A stretch of DNA of 64,000 nucleotides from Pseudomonas sp. Irchel s3h17 (GCF_900187505.1 NZ_FYDL01000007.1:62001-126000), one strand, 5' to 3'; positions 11,982 to 23,299 are shown, numbered from the stretch's first letter. Notes: generated from the sequence alone by a model not told the origin. A program made the numbers and translations.

Positions 11982-13306
11982 GTGATGGATCTGTTTCGCA
12001 GTGCCCCGATCGCTCAACCCCTGGCCGCCCGTCTGCGTGCGGCCAATCTGGACGAGTACGTCGGTCAGGAACACCTGTTGGCCCGCGGCAAGCCATTGCG
12101 TGAGGCGCTGGAGCAGGGTGCCCTGCACTCGATGATTTTCTGGGGGCCGCCGGGGGTGGGTAAAACCACCTTGGCGCGGCTGCTGGCGGAAGTCTCGGAC
12201 GCGCACTTTGAAACGGTCTCGGCCGTACTGGCCGGGGTCAAGGAGATCCGCCAGGCGGTGGATGTGGCCAAGCAGCAGGCCGGGCAGTATGGCCGCCGCA
12301 CGATTCTGTTCGTCGACGAAGTGCATCGCTTCAACAAGTCGCAACAGGACGCCTTCCTGCCGTATGTCGAAGACGGCACGCTGATTTTCATTGGCGCGAC
12401 CACCGAAAACCCGTCCTTCGAGTTGAACAACGCCTTGCTGTCCCGTGCGCGGGTCTACGTGCTCAAGAGCCTCGATGAGGCCGCGCTGAACAAGCTGGTG
12501 CAGCGTGCACTGACCGAGGAGCGGGGCCTGGGCAAGCGACAGCTGAGCCTCAGCGACGAAGGTTTCCAGATGCTGCTGTCCGCCGCCGATGGCGATGGCC
12601 GGCGTCTGCTCAACCTGCTGGAAAACGCCTCGGACCTGGCCGAAGACCACAGCGAGATCGGTATCGATCTGCTGCAAAGCCTGCTCGGTGATACCCGACG
12701 CCGTTTCGATAAGGGCGGCGAGGCGTTTTACGACCAGATTTCGGCCTTGCACAAATCGGTGCGCGGTTCCAATCCGGACGGCGCGTTGTACTGGTTCGCG
12801 CGCATGCTCGACGGTGGTTGCGACCCATTGTACCTGGCCCGGCGCGTGGTGCGCATGGCCAGCGAAGACATCGGCAATGCCGACCCCCGCGCGCTGAGCC
12901 TGTGCCTGGCGGCCTGGGATGTGCAGGAGCGCCTTGGCAGCCCCGAAGGCGAGTTGGCCGTGGCGCAGGCGATCACTTACCTGGCGTGTGCGCCGAAAAG
13001 CAACGCGGTGTACATGGGGTTCAAGGCCGCCATGCGCAGTGCCGCCGAACACGGCTCGCTGGAAGTCCCGCTGCATTTGCGCAACGCCCCGACCAAGCTG
13101 ATGAAGCAGCTCGGCTACGGTGACGAGTACCGTTACGCCCACGATGAGCCGGACGCCTATGCGGCCGGCGAAGACTATTTCCCGGAAGCGCTCGAGCCGC
13201 AAGCGTTCTACCGGCCGGTGCCCCGGGGCCTGGAACTGAAGATCGGCGAGAAGCTCAATCACCTCGCCCAGCTGGACCGCCTGAGCCCCCGACAGCGGAG
13301 AAAGCC

Positions 13307-13310
<4 letters not shown>
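11982..13310 (+). CDS. rarA: Replication-associated recombination protein RarA (MgsA)
   Basis: AAA+ ATPase of the clamp-loader type that acts at stalled replication forks. The 442-aa product has Walker [10 protein letters not shown] near residue 55, Walker [21 protein letters not shown], the sensor [10 protein letters not shown], and the long C-terminal tetramerisation region with [20 protein letters not shown]. The start is GTG at 11982, directly followed by an ATG codon. It overlaps crcB by 4 nt, so the two are translationally coupled. Confidence 0.96.
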
Positions 13311-14978
<1,668 letters not shown>

Positions 14979-16373
14979 ATGGAATTCCTGCCGCTGTTTC
15001 ACAACCTGCGCGGGCGCCGTGTGCTGGTCGTCGGTGGAGGGGAGATTGCCTTGCGCAAATCCCGTCTACTGGCCGACGCCGGCGCGCTGTTGCGGGTCGT
15101 TGCACCCGAGATCGAAGCCCAGCTGCGTGAGTTGGTGCAAGGCAGCGGCGGCGAGCTGGTGGCGCGTGGCTATCTTGAGTCGGACCTCGACGGTTGCGGG
15201 CTGATCATTGCCGCCACCGACGACGAGTCGCTGAATGCGCAAGTCTCCCAGGATGCTCATCGGCGTTGTGTGCCGGTCAACGTGGTGGATGCGCCGGCGC
15301 TGTGCAGCGTGATCTTCCCGGCGATCGTCGACCGTTCGCCGTTGGTGATCGCGGTGTCCAGCGGTGGCGACGCGCCCGTGCTGGCGCGGTTGATCCGGGC
15401 CAAGCTGGAAACCTGGATTCCTTCGACCTACGGCCAACTGGCCGGGCTGGCGGCGCGCTTTCGCCATCAGGTCAAAGGGTTGTTTCCGGATGTCCAGCAG
15501 CGTCGGGCGTTCTGGGAAGAGGTGTTCCAGGGGCCGATTGCCGATCGCCAGTTGGCCGGGCAGGGTGCCGAAGCCGAGCGTTTGCTGCAGGCCAAGATCA
15601 ACGGTGAGTCTGCCCGCGCGACCGGTGAGGTGTATCTGGTGGGCGCAGGGCCGGGTGACCCGGATCTGCTGACCTTCCGCGCCTTGCGCCTGATGCAGCA
15701 GGCGGACGTGGTGCTGTATGACCGTCTGGTGGCCCCGGCGATTCTTGAACTGTGCCGTCGCGATGCCGAGCGGGTCTACGTCGGCAAACGCCGCGCCGAT
15801 CACGCCGTCCCGCAAGACCAGATCAACCAGCAATTGGTGGATCTGGCCAGGCAGGGCAAGCGCGTGGTGCGGTTGAAAGGCGGAGATCCATTCATCTTCG
15901 GCCGTGGCGGCGAAGAGATCGAGGAACTGGCGGCCCAGGGCATCCCGTTCCAGGTGGTGCCGGGTATCACGGCGGCCAGCGGTTGCGCGGCGTATGCCGG
16001 GATTCCGCTGACCCACCGCGATTACGCGCAATCGGTGCGTTTCATTACCGGCCACCTGAAAGACGGCAGCACGGATTTGCCATGGAGCGACCTGGTCGCA
16101 CCGGCGCAAACCCTGGTGTTCTACATGGGCCTGGTGGGGTTGCCGATCATCTGCGAACAGCTGATCCGGCACGGTCGTTCGGCGGACACGCCGGCGGCAT
16201 TGATCCAGCAGGGCACCACCCCCAACCAGCGCGTCTTCACTGGCACGCTGGCCAACCTGCCGCAACTGGTGGCGGAGCATGAAGTGCATGCGCCGACCCT
16301 GGTGATTGTGGGAGAGGTGGTGCAGCTTCGCGAGAAGCTGGCGTGGTTTGAAGGGGCACAGTCGCAGGTCTGA
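14979..16373 (+). CDS. cysG: Trifunctional siroheme synthase
   Basis: Converts uroporphyrinogen III to siroheme by methylation, oxidation and iron insertion, supplying sulfite and nitrite reductases. The 464-aa product has an N-terminal NAD-binding dehydrogenase/ferrochelatase half ([17 protein letters not shown]) and a C-terminal uroporphyrinogen III methyltransferase half ([20 protein letters not shown] from about residue 216, and [13 protein letters not shown]). Both halves look complete. Its ATG abuts the serS stop. It is the last core gene before accessory DNA. Confidence 0.97.
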   Translation: MEFLPLFHNLRGRRVLVVGGGEIALRKSRLLADAGALLRVVAPEIEAQLRELVQGSGGELVARGYLESDLDGCGLIIAATDDESLNAQVSQDAHRRCVPVNVVDAPALCSVIFPAIVDRSPLVIAVSSGGDAPVLARLIRAKLETWIPSTYGQLAGLAARFRHQVKGLFPDVQQRRAFWEEVFQGPIADRQLAGQGAEAERLLQAKINGESARATGEVYLVGAGPGDPDLLTFRALRLMQQADVVLYDRLVAPAILELCRRDAERVYVGKRRADHAVPQDQINQQLVDLARQGKRVVRLKGGDPFIFGRGGEEIEELAAQGIPFQVVPGITAASGCAAYAGIPLTHRDYAQSVRFITGHLKDGSTDLPWSDLVAPAQTLVFYMGLVGLPIICEQLIRHGRSADTPAALIQQGTTPNQRVFTGTLANLPQLVAEHEVHAPTLVIVGEVVQLREKLAWFEGAQSQV

Positions 16374-16402
16374 AGACTGTGTCGTCTTCATCGCGGGCAA
16401 GC

Positions 16403-16959
16403 TGAACGGGTCGAGAGATTTGGACGCCGGTCAAGGTTTCGCACATCCATCCGGGCCTCATGTTCGATTCGTAGCCTGTCTCGGGTGCCCACTCTGATTT
16501 CAAACTTTCAACGAAACGCTCCATTGGAGCGTTGTCCCAGGCAGGGCACGAAAAGTCATGTCGTGAACACCGCATAGTGCAAGCCAGAGAGCCCATCGCA
16601 GGGCTTCGCAGGTCAGCATGGCATCAGCGATCATCGACAGTGACCAGGCCACGATCCTGCATACGTACAAATCCAGAGCCGCTGCGAAGTACAGCCACCG
16701 CTTACCGACTTTGATCTACGTCACGCCCCCACACCACACTTGATTGACCGCCGTGACATCGAACGTGCGTTTGAGTACGTGCGGCGCCACCAAGGCCTCC
16801 ACACCAGGGTGCGCGCGCGCAGAGGCTCCCGACGTCCGGTGATGCTTGGCAGCCTTGAGTTTGAACTCCCTCGAATCAGATTTCTGCATATCCAGGCACC
16901 TCGGATGTGGGCGTCTCATAGCGCCCGATTGAGGTGTCAAAAATCATCAGGGCAGTTCA
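16403..16959 (-). pseudogene. Wrecked IS3-family insertion sequence
   Basis: Translated on the minus strand, an OrfA-like opening (MQKSDSREFKLKAA, from 16889) jumps into OrfB transposase sequence: TFDVTAVNQVWCGGVT, an in-frame stop at about 16716, then KVGKRWLYFAAALDLY, and after a frameshift AWDNAPMERFVESLKSEW near 16500. These are the start, middle and end of an IS3-type DDE domain with most sequence between them deleted. Both ends retain degenerate inverted repeats opening TGAAC and containing GATTT..GAC.CC (16403 reading right, 16959 reading left). It can no longer transpose by itself. Confidence 0.82.
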
Positions 16960-17231
16960 AGCCCGTTCCCACAGGGGATTTGCGGACGACACCCATCAAA
17001 TGTGGGCGTGGGTTTTAAACGTCTCTGTCTGATTGAGCGTGCAATCCATTTCGGTGGAATTTCACTGGAGTTCACTGACATCGGCATGAAGCTTCCGCAT
17101 ATGCAGGAAAAGTGGCATGAACGTTCTGTTGCATGTCGTTTCTGTTAATGAAAATGCGCAAAAAATACCCCTGGCACCTGCTTAACATGAGCCATCGAAT
17201 ACTGCCGCACAACGATGCCAGGAGACCTGCC

Positions 17232-18023
17232 GTGCGTTTCATAAATCCCATCAAGCACAGTTTAAAAAGCGCTAAACCAACCGTTGGCTGCTGGCTGACG
17301 CTCGCTAGCCCTGCGGTCGCCGAGTTGATTGCTCATTGCGGTTTTGATTGGTTGGTCATCGACGGCGAGCACGGCCCAAGCGATACCCAGGATATTGCAG
17401 CTCAACTTAGAGCCATTGATGCCGCTGCCTTTAATGGGGCAAAAGCCGCCGGTGCCGTGCGAGTAACCGCCAACGATCCTTCTTTGGTCAAGCGGGCCAT
17501 GGATTGCGGGGCTCAGACCATTGTCTTCCCGAACATTAATAGTGCGGCTGACGCGCAAGCCGCAGTGGCATCGATGTTATTCCCACAACCTGAGCAAAGG
17601 GGTGTGAGGGGCGTCGCGGGAATGGTCAGGGCGGGGAGTTATGGGTTGGACAGCCGCTATGTCAAATCTGCAAATAGCCACGCTTGTGCGATTGTCCTGA
17701 TCGAGTCAGTGGAAGGGCTAGAGAACGTCGACGCTATAGCTGAAGTCGAGGGTGTTGACTGCCTGTTTATCGGCACAGCTGACTTGTCAGCCAGCATGGG
17801 GTTGTTGGGGCAGACCCGGCACGATGATGTCAAGGCAGCGGTAGAGAGCGTCTTGGCAGCTGCTCGCAAGCACTCGAAGGCAGTAGGTATCTTCGCAACT
17901 TCTGTGGAGGAAGCCCGCCAATACAGGGAGAAAGGCGTGACCTTTATCGCACTTCATTCTGATACGGGATGGTTGGCCAAGGGGGCGACAGACGCCTTGG
18001 CTGCTCTTGACTTGAAAAGATAA
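17232..18023 (+). CDS. HpaI/HpcH-family class II aldolase
   Basis: A 263-aa metal-dependent pyruvate aldolase of the HpaI type, which makes or cleaves 4-hydroxy-2-oxo acids. Family marks are GFDWLVIDGEHGPSDTQ with the conserved His, KRAMDCGAQTIVFPNI, the metal-ligand Glu in LIESVEGL and Asp in GTADLSASMG. The GTG at 17232 is preceded by AGGAGA at a 7-nt spacing, which beats the upstream starts that would add unrelated residues. Composition is less GC-rich than the core genes. It is followed 67 nt later by an aminotransferase, suggesting a shared pathway. The actual substrate is unknown; true HpaI sits in an aromatic meta-cleavage cluster that is absent here. Confidence 0.83.
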   Translation: MRFINPIKHSLKSAKPTVGCWLTLASPAVAELIAHCGFDWLVIDGEHGPSDTQDIAAQLRAIDAAAFNGAKAAGAVRVTANDPSLVKRAMDCGAQTIVFPNINSAADAQAAVASMLFPQPEQRGVRGVAGMVRAGSYGLDSRYVKSANSHACAIVLIESVEGLENVDAIAEVEGVDCLFIGTADLSASMGLLGQTRHDDVKAAVESVLAAARKHSKAVGIFATSVEEARQYREKGVTFIALHSDTGWLAKGATDALAALDLKR

Positions 18024-18090
18024 TACCTGAGTGATCATCGCGTAGCCTCGTCGAATAATGTTGTTTAACTTTCTATATGGGCGGTTGTAA

Positions 18091-19011
18091 ATGTCGATGT
18101 CAGATCGTGATGGGAAAATCTGGAAAGATGGAGAGTTGGTGGAATGGCGTGAGGCCAATACTCATGTTTTGACCCATACGCTTCATTACGGCATGGGTGT
18201 GTTCGAGGGCATGCGCGCATACGAAACTGCGCGAGGCCCGGCTATTTTTCGCCTGAAAGAGCATATTCGTCGTCTCTTCAACTCAGCGAGGATTTTTCAG
18301 TTGGAAATTCCGTTTGATGAGGAGACTATTCGTGATGCGTGTGTGGCCGTCATTCGTGCAAACAAGTACGACTCTTGCTATCTGCGTCCTTTGGTCTGGA
18401 TCGGTTCGGACTTTCTGAGTATCGCGGCAAAGAACAATACCATTCATGTTGCAATAGCTGCATGGCCCATGGGTTCTTACCTGGGGGAGGAGGGCATGGT
18501 AAATGGTATTCGAGTAAAAACCTCGTCCTTCACCCGCCATCATGTCAATGTTTCCATGGTGCGTGCAAAAGCATGTGGCTATTACATAAATTCTATCTTG
18601 GCAAGCCGAGAGGTTACTTCGCTTGGGTTTGATGAGGCGCTATTGCTGGATACTGAAGGGTATGTAAGTGAAGGTGCCGGCGAGAATATATTCATGGTTC
18701 GCGACGGGGTTATATACACCCCCGACCTGGCGTCCTGCCTTGATGGTATAACACGTGATTCGGTGATGGTAATCGCTCAAGGCCTGGGTTTCGAAGTGAG
18801 GGAGAAACGAATCACTCGCGATGAACTATATTGCTGCGATGAGGCGTTTTTTACAGGTACGGCTGCTGAAGTAACACCTATTCGCGAGCTCGATGGCCGG
18901 ACAATCGGCGCGGGCTCGCGAGGCCCTGTGACTCAGCAGCTTCAGGAGGTCTACTTCTCCGCAGCACAGGGTACTAATCAAACGTATGCTCATTGGTTGA
19001 CTTATGTTTGA
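18091..19011 (+). CDS. Class IV (branched-chain type) aminotransferase
   Basis: PLP fold-type IV aminotransferase of IlvE type, 306 aa against a usual 307-309. It shows THTLHYGMGVFEGMRAYET at the start of the large domain, the PLP lysine in VRAKACGYYINSILA, EGYVSEGAGENIFMV and FTGTAAEVTPI. Codon use is more A+T-rich than in the neighbouring core genes, and its position after an aldolase in accessory DNA suggests a specialised copy rather than the housekeeping ilvE, which in Pseudomonas lies elsewhere. Likely job (inference): transamination of a 2-oxo acid made by the adjacent aldolase. Confidence 0.88.
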   Translation: MSMSDRDGKIWKDGELVEWREANTHVLTHTLHYGMGVFEGMRAYETARGPAIFRLKEHIRRLFNSARIFQLEIPFDEETIRDACVAVIRANKYDSCYLRPLVWIGSDFLSIAAKNNTIHVAIAAWPMGSYLGEEGMVNGIRVKTSSFTRHHVNVSMVRAKACGYYINSILASREVTSLGFDEALLLDTEGYVSEGAGENIFMVRDGVIYTPDLASCLDGITRDSVMVIAQGLGFEVREKRITRDELYCCDEAFFTGTAAEVTPIRELDGRTIGAGSRGPVTQQLQEVYFSAAQGTNQTYAHWLTYV

Positions 19012-19180
19012 TAGTTGTGTGGGGTTATGGTCGTCGCGTCATTGATGGTGCCGCTCCCCCCTTCTTATGTCTGGTTTAGCTGGGTGTCTTCGAAATCTTT
19101 CAACCAAAGGCCGGGTCGTAGGCAGTTTGTAAAGCCAGGTGCGAACCTGCCCAAAGCCTGGAGAGTCATGGGGGGCGTAG

Positions 19181-19336
19181 ATGAAAAACAATAAACATGA
19201 ATGTCGTTTTACGGTGCTAGCGAATAAGCTGGATTTATTGTGTGCGATAAAGGGTCGTACTGCCTTGATCAAGACGCTGTTCAATCCGCCCTTGTTACTG
19301 TTGGTATTGATTTTTATTGTACGATTAGGTGAGTAA
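19181..19336 (+). CDS. Possible 51-aa membrane peptide
   Basis: Small open frame between the aminotransferase and the Lrp-type regulator. The opening ATG follows a GGGGG run 5 nt upstream. The product is basic and polar at first (MKNNKHECRF), then carries one strongly hydrophobic segment (PPLLLLVLIFIV) close to the C-terminus, as in single-pass tail-anchored peptides. No family recognised. Without homologues it could equally be chance; the rest of this roughly 500-bp gap (19012-19513) holds nothing else recognisable. Confidence 0.35.
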   Translation: MKNNKHECRFTVLANKLDLLCAIKGRTALIKTLFNPPLLLLVLIFIVRLGE

Positions 19337-19513
19337 CGGTGTCGCCTCCAGAGTCCCTTGTGGGGTTGCATCAAGGTAGCGGGGTCCCAACCCAAAGCAG
19401 CAGGCAAACGGTTGGATAGATACTTCAATTTTCCGGAAAAAAACGTGTGCTAGAATCCAAAACTCTATTAAGAGGATATGGAATGTGAGTTCTGTATTTA
19501 TGGGGTTTTTGAA

Positions 19514-19990
19514 ATGGTCACTCCAAAGGTAAAGATAGACGCGACGGATCGCCGCATTTTGGCTGCGCTCCAGAAAAATGCGAAGCTTTCGAGTGCGGAG
19601 CTTGCTGAGGTGGTGTCACTGAGTGCATCACCCTGCTGGCGACGGGTTAAAAGGCTTGAGGACGTAGGCCTGGTACGTGGCTACCATGCAAACATAAACA
19701 CTGAGATGCTTGGGTACGCTATCACTGCTTTTGTACAGGTAGCCTTGGATCAAAAGGACACTCGTCATATGGACGCTTTCGAGGAATCCATTACATCGTT
19801 TGAGCAAGTAATAGCCTGTCATTGTGTATCGGGTGTTTATGATTATCAGTTGACAGTCTTGGCAAAGGATCTGGCTGAATTCAGTGAGTTCGCCAGAAAG
19901 AATATCAATGGGTTTCCCAGCGTCAAGGATGTGTGCACCGCCTTTGTCGTCAAGGAAGTGAAAGCACCTGTGAATTTGATGGTTGGCTAG
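19514..19990 (+). CDS. Lrp/AsnC-family transcriptional regulator
   Basis: Feast/famine regulator with an N-terminal winged helix (IDATDRRILAALQKNAKLSS, then AELAEVVSLSASPCWRRVKRLE) and a C-terminal RAM ligand-binding domain (VRGYHANINTEMLGYAITAFVQV, HCVSGVYDYQLTVLAKD). The ATG at 19478 has its AGAGGA almost touching it, while the ATG at 19514 has GGGG at an 8-nt spacing and opens MVTPKVKIDATD, so the later start (158 aa) is chosen with modest confidence. It probably senses an amino acid and controls the aldolase/aminotransferase pair just upstream on the same strand. Confidence 0.9.
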   Translation: MVTPKVKIDATDRRILAALQKNAKLSSAELAEVVSLSASPCWRRVKRLEDVGLVRGYHANINTEMLGYAITAFVQVALDQKDTRHMDAFEESITSFEQVIACHCVSGVYDYQLTVLAKDLAEFSEFARKNINGFPSVKDVCTAFVVKEVKAPVNLMVG

Positions 19991-20211
19991 AGAGCATGCA
20001 GCGCCATTGTGCATTGGCCAGCAAGAAAATCTGAAAACCCAGATGCGCTCGCCAAAAGTGGCAACAGGTTTATCAAGAGAGCATAAATCCCCCGACAAGC
20101 GCCCCGAGCATTGCCGCTCATAACGAGTGATCCCAATCAATGAGTGTCAAATCAAGGAACCGATAGGGACCACCCGCGATGAGGTCTTCAAAGCCCGTGG
20201 CAATTGTCGTA

Positions 20212-21219
20212 TCAAGCCTCGGTCTTGCGCCAAACCCCTTTTCCGCTCAACCGCTGCCGATCATGGGGCAGGGTGAAGTCCTGTTCCGGCCCTTTGGGCA
20301 CCACACCTGTCGGATTGATAGTCCTGTGGCTGGCGTAGTAGTGATGCTTGATGTGGGTAAAGTCCACGGTCTCGGCAATCCCCGGCCACTGATACAGCTC
20401 GCGCAGCCAGTTCGACAGGTTCGGGTAGTCAGCAATGCGCCGCAGGTTGCACTTGAAGTGGCCGTAGTACACCGCGTCGAAGCGAATCAGCGTGGTGAAC
20501 AGGCGAATATCGGCCTCGGTCAGGTAGTCACCGGTCAGGTAGCGTTTATTGCCCAGTAGCCCCTCCAGCCAGTCCAGTTCGGCAAACAACTCGTCGAAGG
20601 CCTCCTCATAAGCCGCTTGAGAGGTGGCAAAGCCTGCGCGGTACACACCGTTGTTTACCGCGGGATAGATGCGCGCGTTGAGCTCATCGATGGCCGTGCG
20701 CAACGGCTGCGGGTAGAAGTCCAGGTCGTTGCCGGTCATTCCGTCAAACGCGCTGTTGAACATGCGGATGATCTCCGCCGATTCATTGCTGACGATGCGC
20801 TTTTGCTGGTTGTCCCACAGCACGGGCACGGTGACGCGACCGGTGTAGTCGCGGGCATCGGCGGTGTAGCGCTGGTGCATGAAGTCGAAGTGGTCGAGCT
20901 TGTCGCCGGTTGAACCCAGCTCTTTGTCGAAGGTCCAGCCGTTCTCCAGCATCAGCCAGCTGACCACCGACACATCGATCAGGGTTTCCAGGCCTTTGAG
21001 CTTGCGCAGGATCAGTGTGCGGTGGGCCCAGGGGCAAGCCAGCGAGACGTAGAGGTGGTAGCGCCCGGCTTGGGCGGGGAAGCCGCCTTCGCCGCTGGGG
21101 CCTGGCTTGCCGTCAGCGGTCAGCCAATGGCGGCGCTGCGCTTGTTCGCGCTGGAAGGCACCGTCCTTGCTGCTTTCGTACCACTGGTCACGCCAGTGCC
21201 CTTCAATCAGCAAACCCAT
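20212..21219 (-). CDS. yqjG: Glutathionyl-hydroquinone reductase (Xi-class GST)
   Basis: Reduces glutathionyl-hydroquinones using glutathione. The product (335 aa from this start) shows RYHLYVSLACPWAHRTLI with the catalytic Cys in SLACPWAHR, VPVLWDNQQKRIVSNESAEI, and the C-terminal helical domain with LFTTLIRFDAVYYGHFKCN. Closing TINPTGVVPKGP is typical of the family. The ATG at 21219 (MGLLIEGHW) has GGAG at a 6-nt spacing; an in-frame ATG four codons earlier is less well placed. It is transcribed on its own, leftward. Confidence 0.93.
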   Translation of the reverse strand: MGLLIEGHWRDQWYESSKDGAFQREQAQRRHWLTADGKPGPSGEGGFPAQAGRYHLYVSLACPWAHRTLILRKLKGLETLIDVSVVSWLMLENGWTFDKELGSTGDKLDHFDFMHQRYTADARDYTGRVTVPVLWDNQQKRIVSNESAEIIRMFNSAFDGMTGNDLDFYPQPLRTAIDELNARIYPAVNNGVYRAGFATSQAAYEEAFDELFAELDWLEGLLGNKRYLTGDYLTEADIRLFTTLIRFDAVYYGHFKCNLRRIADYPNLSNWLRELYQWPGIAETVDFTHIKHHYYASHRTINPTGVVPKGPEQDFTLPHDRQRLSGKGVWRKTEA

Positions 21220-21307
21220 CTCGAACTCCAAGGTTGTTAAACGTTGGAGTCCAGTCTATTTCGATGCTTTCGAAATAAAAGCGCAAAGGTTGGGCGTTGA
21301 TGATCGG

Positions 21308-22309
21308 TTAAATCGATCTATCGCGGGCCTCCCAGTACTGCTGGGCCTTGGCGAAGGCTTCATCACGTGGTGTGCCGAGGCCGCGCAAGGCCAGGGCCAT
21401 GGTGGCAATCAGCGCCAGTTGCGGGTAGCTGTCCTCCACATCGCCCCGCCACACGGCTTTGAGGTGCTCAGGATCGAGAGTTGCCGGTTTGACGTGGCGC
21501 TGCGCCGACAGCTGCGGCCATTCTTCGTCCCAGCTTTCGCCACCGGTGGTGCCGTACAGGTGGCTGTCGGCATCTGGATTGATCTCGATTTCGCCGCCAT
21601 CGCCCTTGATCACGATCACGTTGTCACCCAGTAAGCCACTGGCATCGCGGTGTACGCCCTGGTAGCCGGGGTGGAAGATGCTTTGCAGGCCACAGCGCGC
21701 GCCCAGCGGGTTGAGAATGCGCGCCAGGGAGTGGATCGGCGAGCGCAGCCCCAGGGTGTTGCGCAGGTCGATCATCCGTTGCAGTTGCGGTGCCCAGTCG
21801 CCCAGCGGCATGAAGGCGAGGTTGCCTTGGTCCAGCGCCGCGCCCACTTGTTGCCAGGTACGGCACAACGGGATGTGGAGTTGATCGAGCAGTTGCTCGC
21901 TGTACAGGCGCCCGGCGGTATGGGCGCCGCCGCCATGCATCAGGATGCGCACGCCGTTTTGCGCCAGGCACTTGGCTGCCAGCAGGTACCACGGCAGGTG
22001 ACGCTTTTTGCCGGCATAGGTCGGCCAGTCCAGGTCCACCGCCAATGGTGGTGCCTGCAAGCGCTCGCGCAATGCTTCAGTGAAGCCGGCCAGCTCTTCG
22101 GCGCTTTCTTCCTTGTGCCGCAACAACATGAGGAATGCGCCCAGCTGGGTGTCTTCGACTTTCTTGTCGAGCAGCATACCCATGGCTTGGCGAGCCTCTT
22201 CACGGGTCAGGCTGCGAGCGCCGCGCTTGCCTTTGCCGAGAATCCGCACGAACGGTGCAAACGGGTGTTCGGCGGGTGTTTCGGTGATCAGTGGGGCGAA
22301 ATCGGTCAT
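21308..22309 (-). CDS. ybiB: YbiB/TrpD2-type DNA-binding phosphoribosyltransferase-fold protein
   Basis: Homologue of E. coli YbiB, which has the anthranilate phosphoribosyltransferase fold but binds nucleic acids and has no known transferase activity. Helical N-terminal domain with RSLTREEARQAMGMLL and AFLMLLRHKEESAEELAGF; core with ILMHGGGAHTAGRLYSEQLL and VIVIKGDGGEIEINPDAD. 333 aa. Its ATG overlaps the tusE stop in an ATGA, so it is the last gene of the tusDCBE-ybiB unit. Role in that operon is not known. Confidence 0.85.
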   Translation of the reverse strand: MTDFAPLITETPAEHPFAPFVRILGKGKRGARSLTREEARQAMGMLLDKKVEDTQLGAFLMLLRHKEESAEELAGFTEALRERLQAPPLAVDLDWPTYAGKKRHLPWYLLAAKCLAQNGVRILMHGGGAHTAGRLYSEQLLDQLHIPLCRTWQQVGAALDQGNLAFMPLGDWAPQLQRMIDLRNTLGLRSPIHSLARILNPLGARCGLQSIFHPGYQGVHRDASGLLGDNVIVIKGDGGEIEINPDADSHLYGTTGGESWDEEWPQLSAQRHVKPATLDPEHLKAVWRGDVEDSYPQLALIATMALALRGLGTPRDEAFAKAQQYWEARDRSI

Positions 22310-22641
22310 AGACAATTCGTCGGTTTGGGCAGGCCCGCCAGCTTGGCGGCGAGTTTGGCGGGAGTGCCTTTGAACAAGCGGTTCAGGTGCAGGCTGTTGC
22401 CCTTGTCCGGGCCCAGTTTGAGCGCGGTGTACTTGATCAGCGGGCGGGTGGCTGGCGACAGCTGGTACTCCTGGTAGAAGCCGCGCAGCAACTCGAGGAT
22501 TTCCCAGTGTTCGGGGCTCAGCTCAAGTTCTTCGGCGGCGGCCAGGGCGGTGGCGACTTCCGTCGACCAGTCAGCCAGGTCAACCAGGTAGCCGTCCTTG
22601 TCCAGCTCGATGCGACGTGCCCCCAGGGTCAGTGAGTTCAT
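22306..22641 (-). CDS. tusE: Sulfurtransferase TusE (DsrC family)
   Basis: Final carrier of the sulfur relay that makes 2-thiouridine at tRNA position 34; accepts persulfide sulfur from TusBCD for MnmA. The 111-aa product carries DKDGYLVDLADWSTEVA, ELSPEHWEILELLRGFYQEY, and the essential penultimate cysteine in the closing KPTNCL. It overlaps tusB by 4 nt upstream and ybiB by 4 nt downstream, so the operon is tightly coupled. Confidence 0.95.
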   Translation of the reverse strand: MNSLTLGARRIELDKDGYLVDLADWSTEVATALAAAEELELSPEHWEILELLRGFYQEYQLSPATRPLIKYTALKLGPDKGNSLHLNRLFKGTPAKLAAKLAGLPKPTNCL

Positions 22642-22937
22642 AACCAGCTATTGACCTTGTCGTAGTGAATCGACAGTTCGACGAAGGCCGGGTAGTCGAG
22701 GCTTTTGATCCACTCGGGCACGTGCAAGCCGCGGGCCTGAACGTCTTCTTCCAGGACAAACAGGCGCAAGGTGGCATGCCGGGCCTGAAGTTCACCGAAC
22801 GGCGCGGTGCCGGGTTGCAAGGCGTACACCGCATCGCCGCTGAGCAACAGGGCGTCCTGTGCACCCAGGAGGCGCAGGCAGCTGGTCAGCCGGTTATCGG
22901 TGAACGGCGAGTGAGACAACACATGCAAAGTCGACAT
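22638..22937 (-). CDS. tusB: Sulfurtransferase complex subunit TusB
   Basis: Small DsrH-fold subunit of the TusBCD heterohexamer. The 99-aa product shows the family opening STLHVLSHSPF, a middle QDALLLSGDAVYAL and the closing YDKVNSWL. It has no catalytic cysteine in the TusD position, as expected for this subunit. It touches tusC upstream by a single base and overlaps tusE downstream. Confidence 0.92.
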   Translation of the reverse strand: MSTLHVLSHSPFTDNRLTSCLRLLGAQDALLLSGDAVYALQPGTAPFGELQARHATLRLFVLEEDVQARGLHVPEWIKSLDYPAFVELSIHYDKVNSWL

Positions 22938-23299
22938 CAGAGGGTAATAACCTGGTCATAACGGTCAATAACGGCCGGGATCTCTCCGGCGGCCAGTACG
23001 TTCAGCGGATCAAGGCTCAAGGCGCCCGGCGTCAGGCCGCGCGCGCTGGCGCTGTCGCCACACACATACAGGTCTTCGATGCCAAACAGGCCGAGGGCCT
23101 GCAGATTGGCGCTGAGGTCTTTTTGCTGCACGGCCTTGGCATTCTGCTGCGTGGCCAGCTGGAACACACCGTCATCGAGAAACAGCAGGCCGATCGGCAA
23201 ATCGAAGGCGCCACCGGCCAGTACGATGTCCAGCGCTTCACGGGCGCTCGGGCCGGACCAGGGGGCCTGGCGGCTGATAATCAACAGGGATTTAGGCAT
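22937..23299 (-). CDS. tusC: Sulfurtransferase complex subunit TusC
   Basis: DsrF-fold subunit of TusBCD. The 120-aa product opens PKSLLIISRQAPWSGPSARE, with GLLFLDDGVFQLA in the middle and the closing IPAVIDRYDQVITL. It lies 3 nt after tusD and directly before tusB. Confidence 0.93.
   Translation of the reverse strand: MPKSLLIISRQAPWSGPSAREALDIVLAGGAFDLPIGLLFLDDGVFQLATQQNAKAVQQKDLSANLQALGLFGIEDLYVCGDSASARGLTPGALSLDPLNVLAAGEIPAVIDRYDQVITL

Noticed and set aside
19039-19428. A 129-codon minus-strand frame in the aminotransferase/Lrp gap.
   Set aside because: Composition is unlike a protein (many Pro/Arg/His patches), there is no ribosome site, and it overlaps the more plausible small plus-strand frame.
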